A stretch of 64,000 nt of DNA from Amoebidium appalachense (taxonomy: Eukaryota > Ichthyosporea). The stretch lies in NCBI GenBank assembly GCA_963693365.1, contig CAVNZM010000006.1:3224001-3288000 (forward strand), in the 5' to 3' direction. Below the pieces are notes generated by a model. That model had not been told where the DNA came from and searched no databases. It saw only the letters and a list, made by a program, of their open reading frames with translations. Below, one piece after another: positions 1 through 32,504 of the stretch. Every line of letters begins with the position of its first letter. Positions within the stretch are counted from its first letter, which is position 1. The position numbers were made by a program, and so were the translations under genes.

Positions 1-35
<35 letters not shown>

Positions 36-140
36 CGGGGATGGTGGAGGAGGGAAGAGATGAAGTCGTGCATCAGCTTTGTCCACCATTTAACATTGTA
101 CATACGCTTCATGTCTTGACCCCCTCCGCCCTGCAGGCAC

Positions 141-220
<80 letters not shown>
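141..220. repeat. (CA)n array before the first in-window M16 exon
   Basis: About 40 CA units upstream of the exon at 260. The window itself opens with 35 consecutive G. Confidence 0.95.
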
Positions 221-225
<5 letters not shown>

Positions 226-259
226 GCCGTTTTCCACCCCCGTACCCCCCCTTTCTGAG

Positions 260-18521
<18,262 letters not shown>

Positions 18522-19536
18522 ATTTGGCAAATCATCTCACGTGGCCACCGGGTCCCTTTCTACGATGTTCTTTTAATTAATGGTGGAGGGTGTGTTTTTG
18601 GTGCTTGTGTGTGCGCGTTCATGTGCTTTCCTGGGGTTGGTAAGGGGGTTTTCACTCGTGTTTTCTGTCCCCTTCTTTTCCTTTTTGGGCTCCACTGCAA
18701 GCGCCTTCCTTGGTGCACGTGTTACACTTGGAATTGAACTTGGCAGGCATGTGAAGAGAGCTATTAAGCTTGGTGTTTCTTGCATTCATTTAGGTCGCCA
18801 CACATTTGGTTTTATTATATTGTAATGAGTTTTATTGTAATGAATAGGCAGCCTGTGCAATGGTGCAAATGTAGATCCAGCATTTTGCACCGTCCCGTGG
18901 CCCACGTGGACCCATAGAGCTGTTGAAATATCAAACCACCCCACGGTGACCCACGAGGTTACGGTAATAACACTTGTCGTTGCTCACCAGGGAAAAAAAA
19001 AAAGAAAGAAAAAAAAATTGCATCCAGATGTATGCTGCCTGCGGCTACTTTGCTGTCTGCTTTGGGAGTGGGAAAAAAAAGAATCCCAAAACCTGTGGAT
19101 TGTGAGAGACTATCAGTAAACAAAAAAGTTTAGGGGGCCAGGGCAAGAAGGGGAAAAAAAAAAGAAGAAAAAAAAAAGACCTATACACACCCCAACATGG
19201 GTTGTGATCCGTCAAATCTTCATTCTTCCCTGGTTGCAGTTTACATGCATAGGTCTAAGTGCCAAGTAGGAGCTCCAAGTAGCACCAAGTAGGGTGTCCA
19301 TTTCTCGCGGTTCAAGTCCGCCGGACTCCGCCGGACAGTGAGTCGACTTCGAAACAGAGGTTTGCGGGGAACCACCACGGCTCACACAGCAGCAAATCAC
19401 TGCCCGCCTCAGCTGATACCGTTAAATTTTTTATCCTAACCACGCGCCTATAAAAAACCCGAACGTTCAGGGAAAAAAGAAACAAACAACTTTTTTCACT
19501 CTGCAGACAGCTGTGTTCTCCGAGGCAGTTACGACG
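18522..19536. other. Intergenic region between M16 and GS genes
   Basis: Tandem genes about 1 kb apart. The first part should hold the M16 3'UTR and the last part the GS promoter and 5'UTR, including an acceptor-like TTTTTTCACTCTGCAG at 19489-19504. Several A-rich runs occur at 18990-19180. No convincing RNA gene or further coding sequence was seen. Confidence 0.5.
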
Positions 19537-21562
19537 ATGGCGCCACCACCACCACCATTCACCCAACCTCTCACAGAGCCAGAGCTAGACAACCCATACA
19601 ATGAGTGTGAGTTTGTGCGCTTTGCTGTTCCGGATGTCCATGGACTTGCGCGTGCCAAGACTCTCTCCGCGGCTGCCATACACCCCCTCCAAGAGAGAGG
19701 AGGACTGGGTGTGTACAGTGGCATGGTGTGTATGGGCGTGAGGAGTGCCCTTGCTGAGCTGCCTGGTGTGGGTGACCGTGGTCAGCCGGATGTGATCGCC
19801 GTTCCGCAGGTAATTAAAACCAAAGGCAAGGAGTGACTTGTGGGTGTTGTTCTGTTTTCCTTCACAGATGTTCTTGTTTGGATGCCACTTGTGCACCCGA
19901 TGATGCAAAAAGGCAAAAGACTACGTGTGCTTAGAACCTGTACAACTTATGGGCATCCTTAAGTGAGTTATGGTCACATGGGTGCTTGTGCTTGCCATTG
20001 AATTGTGGACGCCCTATCGATGCGTTTTCCAGGTGGACTTATCTAGCCTGGCAACCACCTGCCAATTTGCCCTTCCTTCCTTTTGTTAGACACAATGGCG
20101 GTTGAAGACGAGTGGAAAGTGGACGGTGGTTCTTAGTAATACGAGGGAGGGAATAAGATTATACAGGGGTCGGGAACACCGCCTCAGGTTTAACCCTTTC
20201 ACCGTCTGAAATCCCCCCCCCCCCCCCCCCCCCCCCCCGCCCCCCCCCCTCCCCCCGGGTCCCCCTGTCCCCCAGCCCTTCTCCCCACGTACCCATCCAC
20301 TGACTTCACCACCTCCTCTCTGTGTTCTCTACGCTTTACCCGTTGCTCTTCTCCCCGGCCGCCGGCACCCGCCCAACACCCCCCGCCCCCTGCCCCCTGG
20401 CCCCCCCCCCCCCCCCCCCCCCCCGGCCCTTCCCCTCCCCCCGCAGCCGGGCCCCAGTCACCTTCTCCTTCTCTTTCACTTATCCTCCACGGCACCCACA
20501 AACACGAGCTCCTGTCTTCCCTCCCTCCTCTTCCCCCTCCTCCCTCCCTCCCTTTTCCACACCTCCCATTTTTACCTAACGTCCACAAAATAGCTCAACT
20601 TGCCCCAGAACCACGCATCTCCCGATAACCCACACCACTGTGTCTATTTATCACGTAATTATCATCGTAATATCTTTTCTCAACATAACCCCCCTGTCAT
20701 TAAGAAAAACCAACACAATACACACGTACCGGCAGAAAGGAACATTCAAAGAGCTTCCTTGGGCCGGATGGGACAGCAAACACGAGAAAAAGGAGCGACG
20801 GATAGGGATGGTGATATGCAACACAAAATGGAAGCCAGAGCACGGGGGGGAATGGCAGGGGGCATGCACACGTGCTGTTGCATGCAAACAGTTGAATGCA
20901 CTGAGGGAGATGGGCTATAGCCTCTACTCTGCATTGGAGTATGAGTTCAGGTTGCTGGATATGAAGTCACTAGACCCAGTCATACAAGGTTTGTTCCTTT
21001 ACAGCCCCCCTCCCCTCCCCCGTCCCCTCTCTCCCTTACAATCCCCTCCACCCCCCCCCCCCCCCCCTCCCCCACAAACCAAGCTGTCCACACATGCACA
21101 CTCTAGCTTTCCATGCCGCCACCACCCTCACCACGCCCTCCTCTCTCCTTCCCAGTTATTCTTTCCCTCACTGAATACCTCGATCTCCTTTTCCCATTCT
21201 CCGTCCCTCTCTCCCTTCCCCCCATCCCCCCTTTTTCCTGCCCCCTGCGCCCCCCCCCCCCCCCCCCCCCCCGCCCCCCCCCCCTCCGCGGAGCTACCGG
21301 GGCCCTCAAATCCAAACTGCAACTAACTAGTATTTGCCTGCTACCACAGGCCTTATTCCTCCCTCCCTCCCCCCGTCCCCCTCCCCCCTCCCCCGACACA
21401 CACACACACACACACACCACGAGTATCACCACCACAATCGCCACCGCCAAAAAAACCAACCGAAAAAAGAAAAACTTATCAGGGAATGAAAACTAGATGC
21501 CTCTCAGCAGCCCCTCAAACCCCCTTCCAACCTCCCCCCTCCCCCCTCCCCCTGCCCCCCCT

Positions 21563-21611
<49 letters not shown>

Positions 21612-22296
21612 ACACACACACAAAAGAAAAAAATACGAAAGAAAGAAAGAAAGAAAAAAAAAAAAGCCACCCACACACTCACTCCACCCACACCCACAGG
21701 GGTAGACTTCTGCGGCACACTGGCCACCAGCCAATATGATTGGTTCCTACACGATCTGATGGCCAATCTCAATTCTGTGGGTGTACAGACGGAGGCTATG
21801 AATGCGGAATATGGATCAAGTCAGTTTGAGATCACACTGGTAAGTACATGGGCAGAAAGGGGAGGGGGGGGGGGGGGGGGGGTTGGATGAGGGGAGTGGG
21901 GGTATTTAGAGGGTTGGAATGGAAGTGGTGACATATAAGACCCCAAAGTATATTTAAAAAATATAATAACAGAAAGGAAGAAAATGTGCAAACAAGGGAC
22001 AAATGGGGGGAGGAGTTGGGTTTGGGTTTGGGGGGGGGGGGGGGGGGGAGTGGGTTTGTAATCGGAGGCTAGGTGGGGTAGGTGGTTGGAAACAGGTTGG
22101 AAGAGGGGGGGTGGGGGGTGAATAATGGATGATGTGAGGGTAGTCAACCCCCCTCTTTGCTCCCCCCCCCCCCCCCCCCCCCAAAAGCCCTGACCAGCCC
22201 TGCCCTGCCCACATGTTGATCGTTTCGAGGCTTTTAAACATGGAGCTATCCCCCCCCCACCCCTCTCTTCTCCGCTCTCTCTTTTGTCACACACAC

Positions 22297-22377
<81 letters not shown>

Positions 22378-22380
22378 CCT

Positions 22381-22425
<45 letters not shown>

Positions 22426-23713
22426 ACCCTCCCTCCCTCCCTCCCTCCCTCTCGCCCTCCCTCCCTCCCCCCATCCTCTCCTCAATTTGGGGTCTCTCTC
22501 ACTCACTCCCCCTCTCTCCCTCCCTCCCTCCCTCCCACCCTCCTACCCTCCTTCCCTCCCTCCCTCCCTCCCTCCCTCCCTCCCCCCTGCCCCCCTCCCC
22601 TTCCTCCCTCCATCCCCTCCCCCTTCCCTCCCTCCCTCCCCCCTCTTCCGCAAAGTCCACACATACTGTCTGACATAACCGCTCCCATCCACCACCCAGG
22701 AGCCAGCATATGGGCTGGAGGCAGCCGACCGAGCCTTTGTGTACAAAAATGGCATCAAAGAAATGGCCCAGCAGAGGGGGTTCGTGGCCTCATTTATGAC
22801 TAAGCCATACCTTAATGAAACGGGTAATTCCGGCCACTACAACCACAGCCTGCTGGACAAAGACGGAAATTCGGTGTTTTTCGACCCGCAGACGGGGGGT
22901 CTTAGCCAAATTGCACGGTATTGGATAGGGGGGCTCATTCAGCATTCGCCTGCAATTACGGCCCTGTGTGCCCCAACAGTCAACTGCTATAGGCGCCTGC
23001 ACAGTCCATGGGCCCCAACGGTCGGAAATTGGGGCAATGAGTACAGATATGGGTCATTCAGGTAGGGGGAAAATCAATGTGTGGGGGAGGTTTTCTGTGT
23101 CATGTTGTGATTTCTCGCTGTTTTGTGCATGTTGCAAAGGGTTTTGGAGGTGTGGGGGTAAAGGAGTAAAGGAATATGTAGTGTGTATAGATGGATTTTT
23201 TGAGAGAAGGGTGTATAAGTTGCCGTTGTCGTTGAATAGGCTCCGGACTAGCAGCGGGGGAGGGTGGAAGGGGGGGGGGGGAGGGGAGGGGGGGGGGGGG
23301 GGGGGGCTGAGAGACAGATAGCGGAGGTTTAGGGATTTTGTTTTGGACCATTTTCGTGTGGTTGTGGGTGAGTGGCTGACCAAATGCACATACTCTGCAC
23401 AACGGCTTTATTCATCATATCTACTGACGCATTCAAGACACAAACAATGCACGTGTTCGGTTTTTTTTTTTTAACCTCTGTAACTGACGTCTCCATACCT
23501 GTTAACCCTCCCTCGATCCCGTCCCCCCTCTCCCTTCACAACCCTCACCTCCCCTCCCCCCCTTCCCCCCCCCCTCCCCCCCCCCCCCCCCCCCCGCGCG
23601 TGGACAACCACCACCACCATCAAATGCACACCCTCCCGCCACCAAACCGTGGGGCACACCAGACACACACGTGCATAACCACACCTGCACCGACCCGCAC
23701 ATGCATCCATACG

Positions 23714-23748
<35 letters not shown>

Positions 23749-24125
23749 ACACGTACACGCACACACACAGGTACAAGGTGAGCCCAGAGGGAAAGAGCGC
23801 CTACTTTGAAAACCGCATCGGTGGAAGCGGCGCCAACCCATATTTAGTTATGGCTGCAACCGTCGCTGCCGGAGTTTCAGGAATAAAAAATAAGATTGAG
23901 CCCCCTCCAGAATTCGGCACAGAGGGGATACCTTTACCAAAAAACCTCTCGGAGGCGCTGGCCGCGTTGGAGTGGGATGACGTCATCAGGGGGGCTCTTG
24001 GGGAGGAATTTGTGAAATGGTTTGTGATTGTAAAGAGGATGGAAATCAACGAGGTTGTGAAGGATCAAATGTCACCGAACTCGCAGATGGTGGAGGAGAG
24101 GAAATACTTCCTTCGGCACTTGTAA
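19537..24125 (+). CDS. Glutamine synthetase family protein (lengsin/FluG-like class I GS)
   Basis: A 460-residue protein from five exons: 19537-19809, 20736-20988, 21700-21839, 22700-23061, 23771-24125. GS condenses glutamate and ammonia with ATP; lengsin and FluG relatives have diverged roles. The N-terminal beta-grasp half carries VRFAVPDVHGLARAK (about residues 25-45) and TFKELPWAGW. The catalytic half has EYEF (159-162), EYGSSQFE (212-219), FMTKP (254-258) followed by NSGHYNH (265-271), APTVNCYRRL with WAP, and ENR (356-358) in a GGSGANPYL context. These match GS metal, ATP and glutamate sites, so the fold and probably activity are intact. Length equals that of lengsin-type proteins. The start is the ATG after a pyrimidine-rich acceptor at 19505; the frame is open upstream to that acceptor, so a longer or 5'UTR-containing first exon is possible. 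The last intron ends in (CA)nCAG. Substrate (glutamate versus other amino or polyamine acceptors) is not decidable here. Confidence 0.92.
22292..22655. repeat. Homopyrimidine tract: (CT)n then (CCCT)n
   Basis: About 360 nt of near-pure pyrimidine, (CT)n to about 22420 and then CCCT/CCCCT units, ending just before the GS exon acceptor at 22699. Part of it probably serves as that exon's pyrimidine tract. Confidence 0.9.
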
Positions 24126-24485
24126 CACACACACACACACACATCAATTACCACGCTTTTATCAATTACCACGCTTTTACTGTACACGTGCTATACAGTG
24201 GAGATCTAATAAGTATGAGGTGGCATCATTTGCATGCCCAAACAACACACACACACACCAGTTTAACCGGTCATGTATCGCCAAATGTAGTTTGATAGAC
24301 CACATAATACCGCAACACACACACGTCACATTCACAACAGACACCCAGAAAGATAGCCTACCTGTAAATTACAACATCCTTGATTTTATACTAAACACGC
24401 GTAACTACGACCTGTTTATTAGATGTATTGATTGGCTTGAGAAACACATCACTACAAAATTCTAGCGCACGCGCACACACACACA

Positions 24486-24530
<45 letters not shown>

Positions 24531-24561
24531 CCAGCTGATACCGAGTGAACCAGGGGAGCCC

Positions 24562-24605
<44 letters not shown>

Positions 24606-25856
24606 GGGGAACCCCAACTAATTGATTTCTCCTTGTAGTCTTTATGGTGTCTCGTAGAGAAAGTAAACCCTGATATATAGTCATCACCGGACATCTATGT
24701 ACGTGATCATGATATACCGCTGAGGGGATATTCCGAGCAAAACCCCCCCCATACCTGAGACTGGTTTCTCTTTGCCTCGAGTAAACAGCGTAAACCCCAC
24801 ACACACTTGCACACACCAGATACCTTATGCAGACACACAGCTTGTGTCACCCCTCTCAACCCTATCGTGGTAGGCTTTTTTGCCCAATCTGCTGTGAGAG
24901 AGCAACAGTTGTTTTAGCAGGTAAATAGTTGTAATCGCACGTAAAATGTACATCGTGAGCTTGTCATGTATATTAAATTGTCGTAACCAATGATATGAAT
25001 TTTTCGTGCTGTGTCGTGTTCTATGTATGGGTACATTGGCAGCACGAGGGGTGGGTGGCGCGATTTGCATTGATAGATGCGAAACCTCCCGGCTATGCAT
25101 GTGGGAAGCAAACAATCATCACAATGACGGGTATCATATGTATGTGCGTGTACTACGGTAGTCTAATGTATGCATAAAATATTTCATAACTATTTCTGTT
25201 TGAAGACACAACAAAAAGCATTGGTATGCATGTATAACGGCATCTTTCTTAAAGGGTTTATTACTGCCAGTACAAAGCACTTGTTGAAAAGCACTTGTTA
25301 CAATTGAACATTGCTGTGTTAATTGGTGGTCGAATAAAGCACCTGGTATGCAAAGGTACCCGCAGGCCGTGGTGCTCTTCCCAAGAGCTCTCCCGTGGTC
25401 GAACAACCGGTACATAACTCTAACGTGAAGCGGAAGTTGTGCCCTTTTCATTTTTCCCTTTGCCATTCAATTGCAATCTTGTAAAGGTAATGAGTGAGGT
25501 ACCGGTGGCGGTGATGTGTGTGTGCGGTGTGCGTACGCGTGCGTGTGTGTTGAAGAGGGGGGGGGAGGGGGGGGGAGGGGGGGGGGGGGGGCTGATGTAC
25601 CACGTGCACTACACCACTACGAAACTTCAGGGAGAGGAGGAAGAGAGTTGACAAACCGCGTTGAAAGTCTTTGGTGCAAAGATCAACACCTTCCCCCGCA
25701 AAAAACTACCCACCACCTGCGGGCCCACCATCATCACCACCCCTACCACCCTAATATGCATGGTGCGGTGTACATGCACATGTGTAAAAGCACCCGCCCT
25801 TGAGGCAGATACCTAAGGTCTAACACACCGATGTGTGCACATACACTGTCAGGTTT

Positions 25857-25900
<44 letters not shown>

Positions 25901-26531
25901 ACGCACGAACACACACTGTCATCCACACATACATCCACACACAGGCACGCAAATACACGAAAACTTTCTCGACCGTGCATACACAGAAAACATGTGTAGA
26001 ACTGTATGTATGTTCGTATATATACCACACGCATCCTTCAGATCCATCGATTCACACGCACACAAATAGCTACTAAGTGATGCACTGTGTTACCAGGTCT
26101 GATAGCATGAGAGCACCATTACTATTTTTGTCTAATACATAGTCTAGCGCACGGATTCTGAGTACCAACCCCCCTCCCCCCCCCCCCCCCCCCCCCCCAC
26201 ACCACCACCACCCCCCGCCCTTTATTTTTGCTCGGGGAGGGAGGGAGGAGGCTTCAAAGGAGGGGGGGGGGGGGGGGTTCAGTTCAACTTGGGCTTCTTG
26301 ATGGCCTAAGGCTATGGTTAGTCAGACTAGTTTAGTCTAAGTCACGCTTCAGACTTCAAGTCCGATATGCACCCCACATTTATATAATTAGATTCTAAGC
26401 CGAATACAAATACAATACATCATAAATGTGTTTGTGTTACATACATTAAAAACACCCTAGATACAAAAAACTTAAGAAATACAAATTCAGGTACACGACA
26501 GTGCATGATTTGCAGCCACACTGTGACGTCA
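24126..26531. other. Convergent intergenic region between GS and CCDC91-like genes
   Basis: 2.4 kb with no supported gene. It contains an 18-bp tandem duplication (ATCAATTACCACGCTTTT at 24143 and 24161), (CA)n at 24474-24529, a poly-A run of about 40 at 24565-24604, G-rich tracts at 25555-25590, (CA)n at 25859-25898, and poly-C at 26162-26199. A TTTATT (AATAAA on the minus strand) at 26221-26226 could be the poly-A signal of the minus-strand gene. Confidence 0.5.
24565..24604. repeat. Poly-A run of about 40 bases
   Basis: Lies between the GS and CCDC91-like genes, bordered by GGGGAGCCCCTT and CGGGGAACCCC. It could be the tail of a retrotransposed sequence, but no body was recognised and no target-site duplication is evident. 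Confidence 0.9.
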
Positions 26532-27575
26532 TTATTCATCCAGATCTGGCAGCTGCAAGTCGTCACCATGGTCTATGACGTCATCCACCGTCAGGTGGTC
26601 GGAATTACCCAGCCCACAGCCTGCTGCTGTATTATCGGACACAGGTTGGGCCCCCAATTCGATCGCATGCTGCTCTGCTAACGCAGCACACTTGGGAAAA
26701 AAACAAAGGCACGGAAAAGGTTAGAATCTAAAATCTTATGATCAAATTACAAACTCTTGAGGTGATGGAAGGGCAGTAGCTCAAATGTAATCTAGAATGG
26801 TTGTATCGATGTGGATATGTGCTATGGTGAGCAACACAGACTTTTCTAGATCAACCCAGTAAGCAAAAAGTAGCAGCCGCCATGGTTCTAGTATTATTTT
26901 GTGGTGTCCGTAGGAGTGAATCCGAGTGGCTGAACACGATTGGAAAACGACGAAAACTAGGTAAAACAGTGGAAAGCTGTGTTAGAATCTAGTGTAGCAC
27001 CCACACATATAGAAAGTAATTCGCAAAATAGAAGAGAAAGGAATGGGTTACTTCCATCGTGATGATTCAAACAGTATCACATATCATGTTAGCGGGATCC
27101 TAGAAAAGAAACGAAGTGAGGACAAAGAAGGAATTGGGGGTGTGTGGTTTTTATTTTCAAAGTACCTGCTGTGGTGCTTTCGTGTGTGGTTGTGCGTCTT
27201 ATTACACGCGGGCCCGTGTGTATGTGTGTGTGTGTGAGCGTGCGTGTGTGCCGGTGCATGGGTGTGTGCATATGGATGTGTGTGTTTCCATATATGTATA
27301 CGGAGGAGATGTGGCAGGCAGAGGAGGGGGAGGAAGAGAAAGGGGAAAAGAAGGAGAGCGGGGGGGGGGGGGGGGGGGGGGGATGTATGCGTTAGAGGGT
27401 TGGAAATATGGAGGAAACAACAAAGTGCAACAACAAAGCGTCACAAAGGTGGGAAATCCAAAATCAAACAATTTAAGCATGCAGGCAGAAGACACTTGAA
27501 CAGAGCCCACCATCAGGGGGGTTCCTATGGGGGGGGGGGGGGGGGGGGAAGAGGGGGGAGAGGGGAAGAGGAGGA

Positions 27576-27616
<41 letters not shown>

Positions 27617-29680
27617 GTTGCATTGATAATAGTGTCTTACCTGAGCCTGCAATGCCGTTAGCAAGTGGCCCATAGCTACTGCTGTTGTTCGCCTCTGCAG
27701 GGCTGCAGCCTGGGCCTGTGACGTCAGCTCCCTGGTCACCTGCTGACGTGTCTCACTCACTGCCTGCTGCACTAGACGCTGACTGTCCTCCCGTGCTTCC
27801 TATAAAAATAAAAAAATAAAAAGAAATTGGTGTTTAAGTTTTGGAGGTGAAGTTAAAAATACGAATGTGTGAAGGATTAAATTAAGTCGCACAATAAAGT
27901 CAGTCACATTATTTGTTTTATTTACGCTAACTGTCTTCCCGTTATCCCTGTGAAAAAACAAACAAACACAAACGGAGCCTTTGTTATGTCGTAAATACGC
28001 GGTAGAAACCAAGAACGCAGGAATGATTGAAAGTTTAAGTAACATAAAGTCGTTCACATCATATTTTTTTTTTAATTTAACTCCCAACCACCAATCCCCC
28101 TCCCCGAACATACGAGCTCTACACGTTGCCTTACCATATCAGTCTTACTGCCCATCATTTCACCCACCACCCACGGTTAATACGTTCATAAACACAGACG
28201 AGAACCCACCGTTTTAGCATATGCACATCAAACAACGGCACATACACAGTTAAACAGAGAAAACGGAGAAGATAGAGTGTTTTTTTTTTTTTTCTTTGGG
28301 GGGGGGGGGGGGGGGGGGGGGGGGCAAGGGGAAGGGTTGTGCAAACAGACATCCGTTTAAGCTTGCGTGTGTTTATGATTATGGTTTCTAACATACATCC
28401 AGATATGCGGAACCACCCATACACCCACACCTACACCCACACCCACAAGTCACAACAGAACAACACATATTTAGGGTCTTCGACTCTCCTTTACATAACA
28501 TTTACCGGCATCTCTATTACAACATGCCTACATCAAAATGCACTAGCTTCCACACACACCTAACACGCATAATATGTCTTTTACAGATATCTATATTGCT
28601 GTTCCAACCACTTGTACAATATTTTTGCAATCCTCTAGCAACCAAGCAACCTTCATAACTCCATCAATATCTTATATATAGCAACAACACTTTCTTATGT
28701 AAGATTTTTCTTAACTTGCTGAACATAACCTCCACAATATCTCATCTGAGAGTTCTTTTTTACTTACCTCAATTGCTTTTCTGGCATCTTCCAGCAGTGT
28801 CTGTGTGTGTTCTTGCTCAGCCACAAACATGGATTCGCTTCTCGTTCTTTCCTCCTCCAGTGCAGTTGCTATGTGCTTGGCTGCAGCAAAAGAAAAAAAA
28901 ATCAGCAACGGGCTGGGGGGGGGGGGGGGGGGGAAACCATCCCTACGAAATTGAGTATGCTTACCCCCTCCCCCCCCCCCCCCCCCCCCCCCCCACCACC
29001 ACCACCCACCCACCCACAAAAAAAAAAGGGAAAGAAAGAAAGAATTGAAAACGAGAAAAAGAAATGAGGACGGGCGGGCTCACCATATTGGTGTCACTTT
29101 CATCAACAGCCATCGGTATAGCGTCACAGCTGTACATTACAACTTTTAAAAGAATTCATCCGATTACAAAATCAAATCAAACAACAACAAAAAAAACAAA
29201 CAAACAAACCAAAAAAAAAAAAACCGACAAATCTGAAGCCCCAAGAGCAACCTAACACATTATCCCATCCAGTATCCATCCTTCCAACCACACCAACACC
29301 ATAAACACCCACCCAGTTTCCACCACTTCAATCACAAACACAAACACCCCACCCACTTTAACCATTTCAATCACAAACACAAACATAAACACCCACCCAG
29401 TTTCCACCCTTTCAATCACAAACACAAACATAAACACCCCACCCAGTATCCACCATTTCAATCACTAACACAAACACAAACACCCACCCAATATTCACCA
29501 TTTCAATCACAAACACAAACAAACACCCACCCACCTGCCAATTCTTTCTGTTCCTCCAACACCGCCTTCCATTTTTCAGCCGCTGTCTCCTGTGCCTCAT
29601 TGCATCGTTTTGTGATTTCTTCCTTGCTCTCTGCACAGTTTGTTAGTCTCTGACGTGCAAGAGTACCTCCAACCACCTAT

Positions 29681-29730
<50 letters not shown>

Positions 29731-29980
29731 ACCACCACCACCACCACCCACCCACACACACACCCAATCATCCCCCCCCGCTCCACCTCCCCCCCCAAAC
29801 ACAAACCTTCCACACACACACTCACACCCCTTCCAACCCCCCACAACAACCAAACAAGAGGTTGAAAAGAGAATAAAGTGTGTCCCCCTTTTCCCCATCC
29901 CCACAAATTCATTCCCTTGCCGTGCGCCCATTTATATGCTCATCCTACAACACCAACCAACCTCAGAGGCCCTGATATCA

Positions 29981-30012
<32 letters not shown>

Positions 30013-30400
30013 ACCCAATAAAATGAAATAAAAAAATAAAAAAATGGTAATAAAATAAGCCGCCACCACCCCTTTCACCCTAGCTCTTTCTCTTGTAGCT
30101 TGTAACTCTTCCCCTTGATCACGTATTTCATACTTCGCTTATTCGTTTGTCGTGGTAGTTGTAGTGGGTAGGAAACTGGGGATGGGAATGGATCAGGCTG
30201 GCTGCAGTGGCACCTTTTTCGTTTTTCGTGCTTTCTTTCAATTTCCTTTCGTTTCATTCTTCTTCTTTTCCTCCTATTTCCATTCTCCCCCCCCCCCCCC
30301 CCCCTCTCTCTCTCTCTTGGATGGGCGGAAAGGAGAAGGGAGAGGAAGGAGAGTTTCTTTTTTTCTTTTTTCTTTCTTTCTTTATTTTATTTTATTTTAT

Positions 30401-30435
<35 letters not shown>

Positions 30436-31055
30436 GGGGGGGGGGGGGGCAATGCACACCATCCACTGCACGCTGAGCGGCTGCAGCCAAAGCCTCCTCA
30501 AACCTCAGCTGCTGGCTGCTGATAAATGCCTCCCCCCTGGTTGATAGCTCCGATTGCTGCTGCTCTGACGCCTGTGCACACAGTATCACTTGAAAAACCA
30601 TATCTATTATATGCACAATATGCAACTAGAAACTATGGATGTTAACCCCCCCCCCCCCCCCCCCCCCCCCCAAACACACACCTGCCCAGCCCACCCCAAC
30701 CTACACACACAGACATACCAGTCTCCTCCTCCCTCCCTCCCCCCCCCCCCCCCCCCCCCCCCAACAAAAAAAAAAAAAAGGTTTATTTCTTTAACCTCCT
30801 GTAACAATGACCGCTCACCAATCACCCATGTTTACCTGTGGGGATGGCACATATCGAAGCACACACGCTGCACACACGCTCAAGTAGACACTTATTCATG
30901 GGCACACCAATCGCATGCACACAAATATGCATAAAAACACATGCACGCAAACACAAAAAACACCGAAACAACCGGGCATATATGCACGGGTAACACACAA
31001 GCACGAACGCACACCCACCCACCCAGCCACCCCGGGTGTGACCCATTCATCCACC

Positions 31056-31086
<31 letters not shown>

Positions 31087-31973
31087 AAAAAAACCCCACC
31101 CACCCACCTTGTCTGCCCTTGTAACCGCTGCATCGAGTGCATCTGCAAATTGCTGGTGCATTCTTGTTTTTTCTTTCTCCAACATCTCTTCAAGCTGCAA
31201 GTCTCTGTGTCAGCATCATATTTTTGTGGTTTTCTATGCATTAAGCAAGCACATAATCGTTTGGTACATACATTCCCCCTCCCCCATCCCCTCTCTTCCC
31301 CATTCCCCTCCCCTCCCGGTCCTCCCCCTTTTTCTCCCCCATCACCCACCTCCATTCCGTATTCCACTACGCTCCATTCAGTTCCAGGACAATGAAAGGA
31401 TAAGAACACACAAAAGACCAACCAGTTAGGCGGGGTGCCCTCCTCCAAACCCCCCCCCCCCCCCCCCCCGCCCGCCCCTCCTCCACCCCCCCCCCCCCCC
31501 CGGCCTCCCCCTCCGCCCCCCCCCCTCCCCCCCCCCCCCCCCCCCGGTCCGCCCCACCCCACCCCATGCTCGCCACCACCACCAGCCAGAGAGCCACCCC
31601 TCCCCACTCTCCCTACACACACACACAAAAACACTGTTCTCCAATGCTCCATTTCATATCTCCCCCCCCCCCCCCCCCCCCCCCCCCCCGGCGCCCCCCT
31701 CCCACCCCTTCATTTCTTCGCCCACTCCTCGTCTTCGTGTCTGTCCACAGGTGTTCCCCTCTAACCAGCAATATCGCACAGCTTCATTTCCTGCCCAACC
31801 CCTCGCCAACCCTTCCTTACTCCATTTGTACATTCTCTTTACCCCCCCCCCCTCCCCCCCCCCTCTTCCCCCCTTCCCCTTCCCCCCCACCCACCGCACC
31901 CACACACTATTATTACTGTCTACAGTTCACATCCTCATACTTCAGTGTACATCCACCAATCCTAACCCCCTCT

Positions 31974-32036
<63 letters not shown>

Positions 32037-32417
32037 ATTCCTTTACACACCTGCTTTGCCACCCCCTCCTTTAACTTTTCCATCTCAGCAGCCGCCACCT
32101 TCTGTGCCTCATCCAGCTCCGCCTTATGTCTTAACCTCTCGTCCTCCAGCGCTTTCTTTAATGTTTGCTCTGCCCGTTGCTGTTGCTGCTCCAATAGACT
32201 TATGCTGCGCTCACGTTCCTCAATCATCGCCTGACGGATGAACTCGACACCACGCTCTGAGGTAAAAAGTGTGAGGGATGGTGGTAGTGGAATGGTGGGG
32301 AGGGGGGATGCTGGAGGGCGAGGGGAGGATGAGGGGGGAGGGAGGGAGGGGGGAACGAAGGGGGAGGGGGAGGTGATGTATGCATTACAGGGTTGGAAAT
32401 ATGAAAGGACAAAACAT

Positions 32418-32504
<87 letters not shown>

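Noticed and set aside
20038-20090. Possible GS exon VDLSSLATT after an AG at 20034
   Set aside because: It meets a stop quickly and lacks a good donor; joining 19809 to 20736 gives VPQKGTFKELPW in phase.
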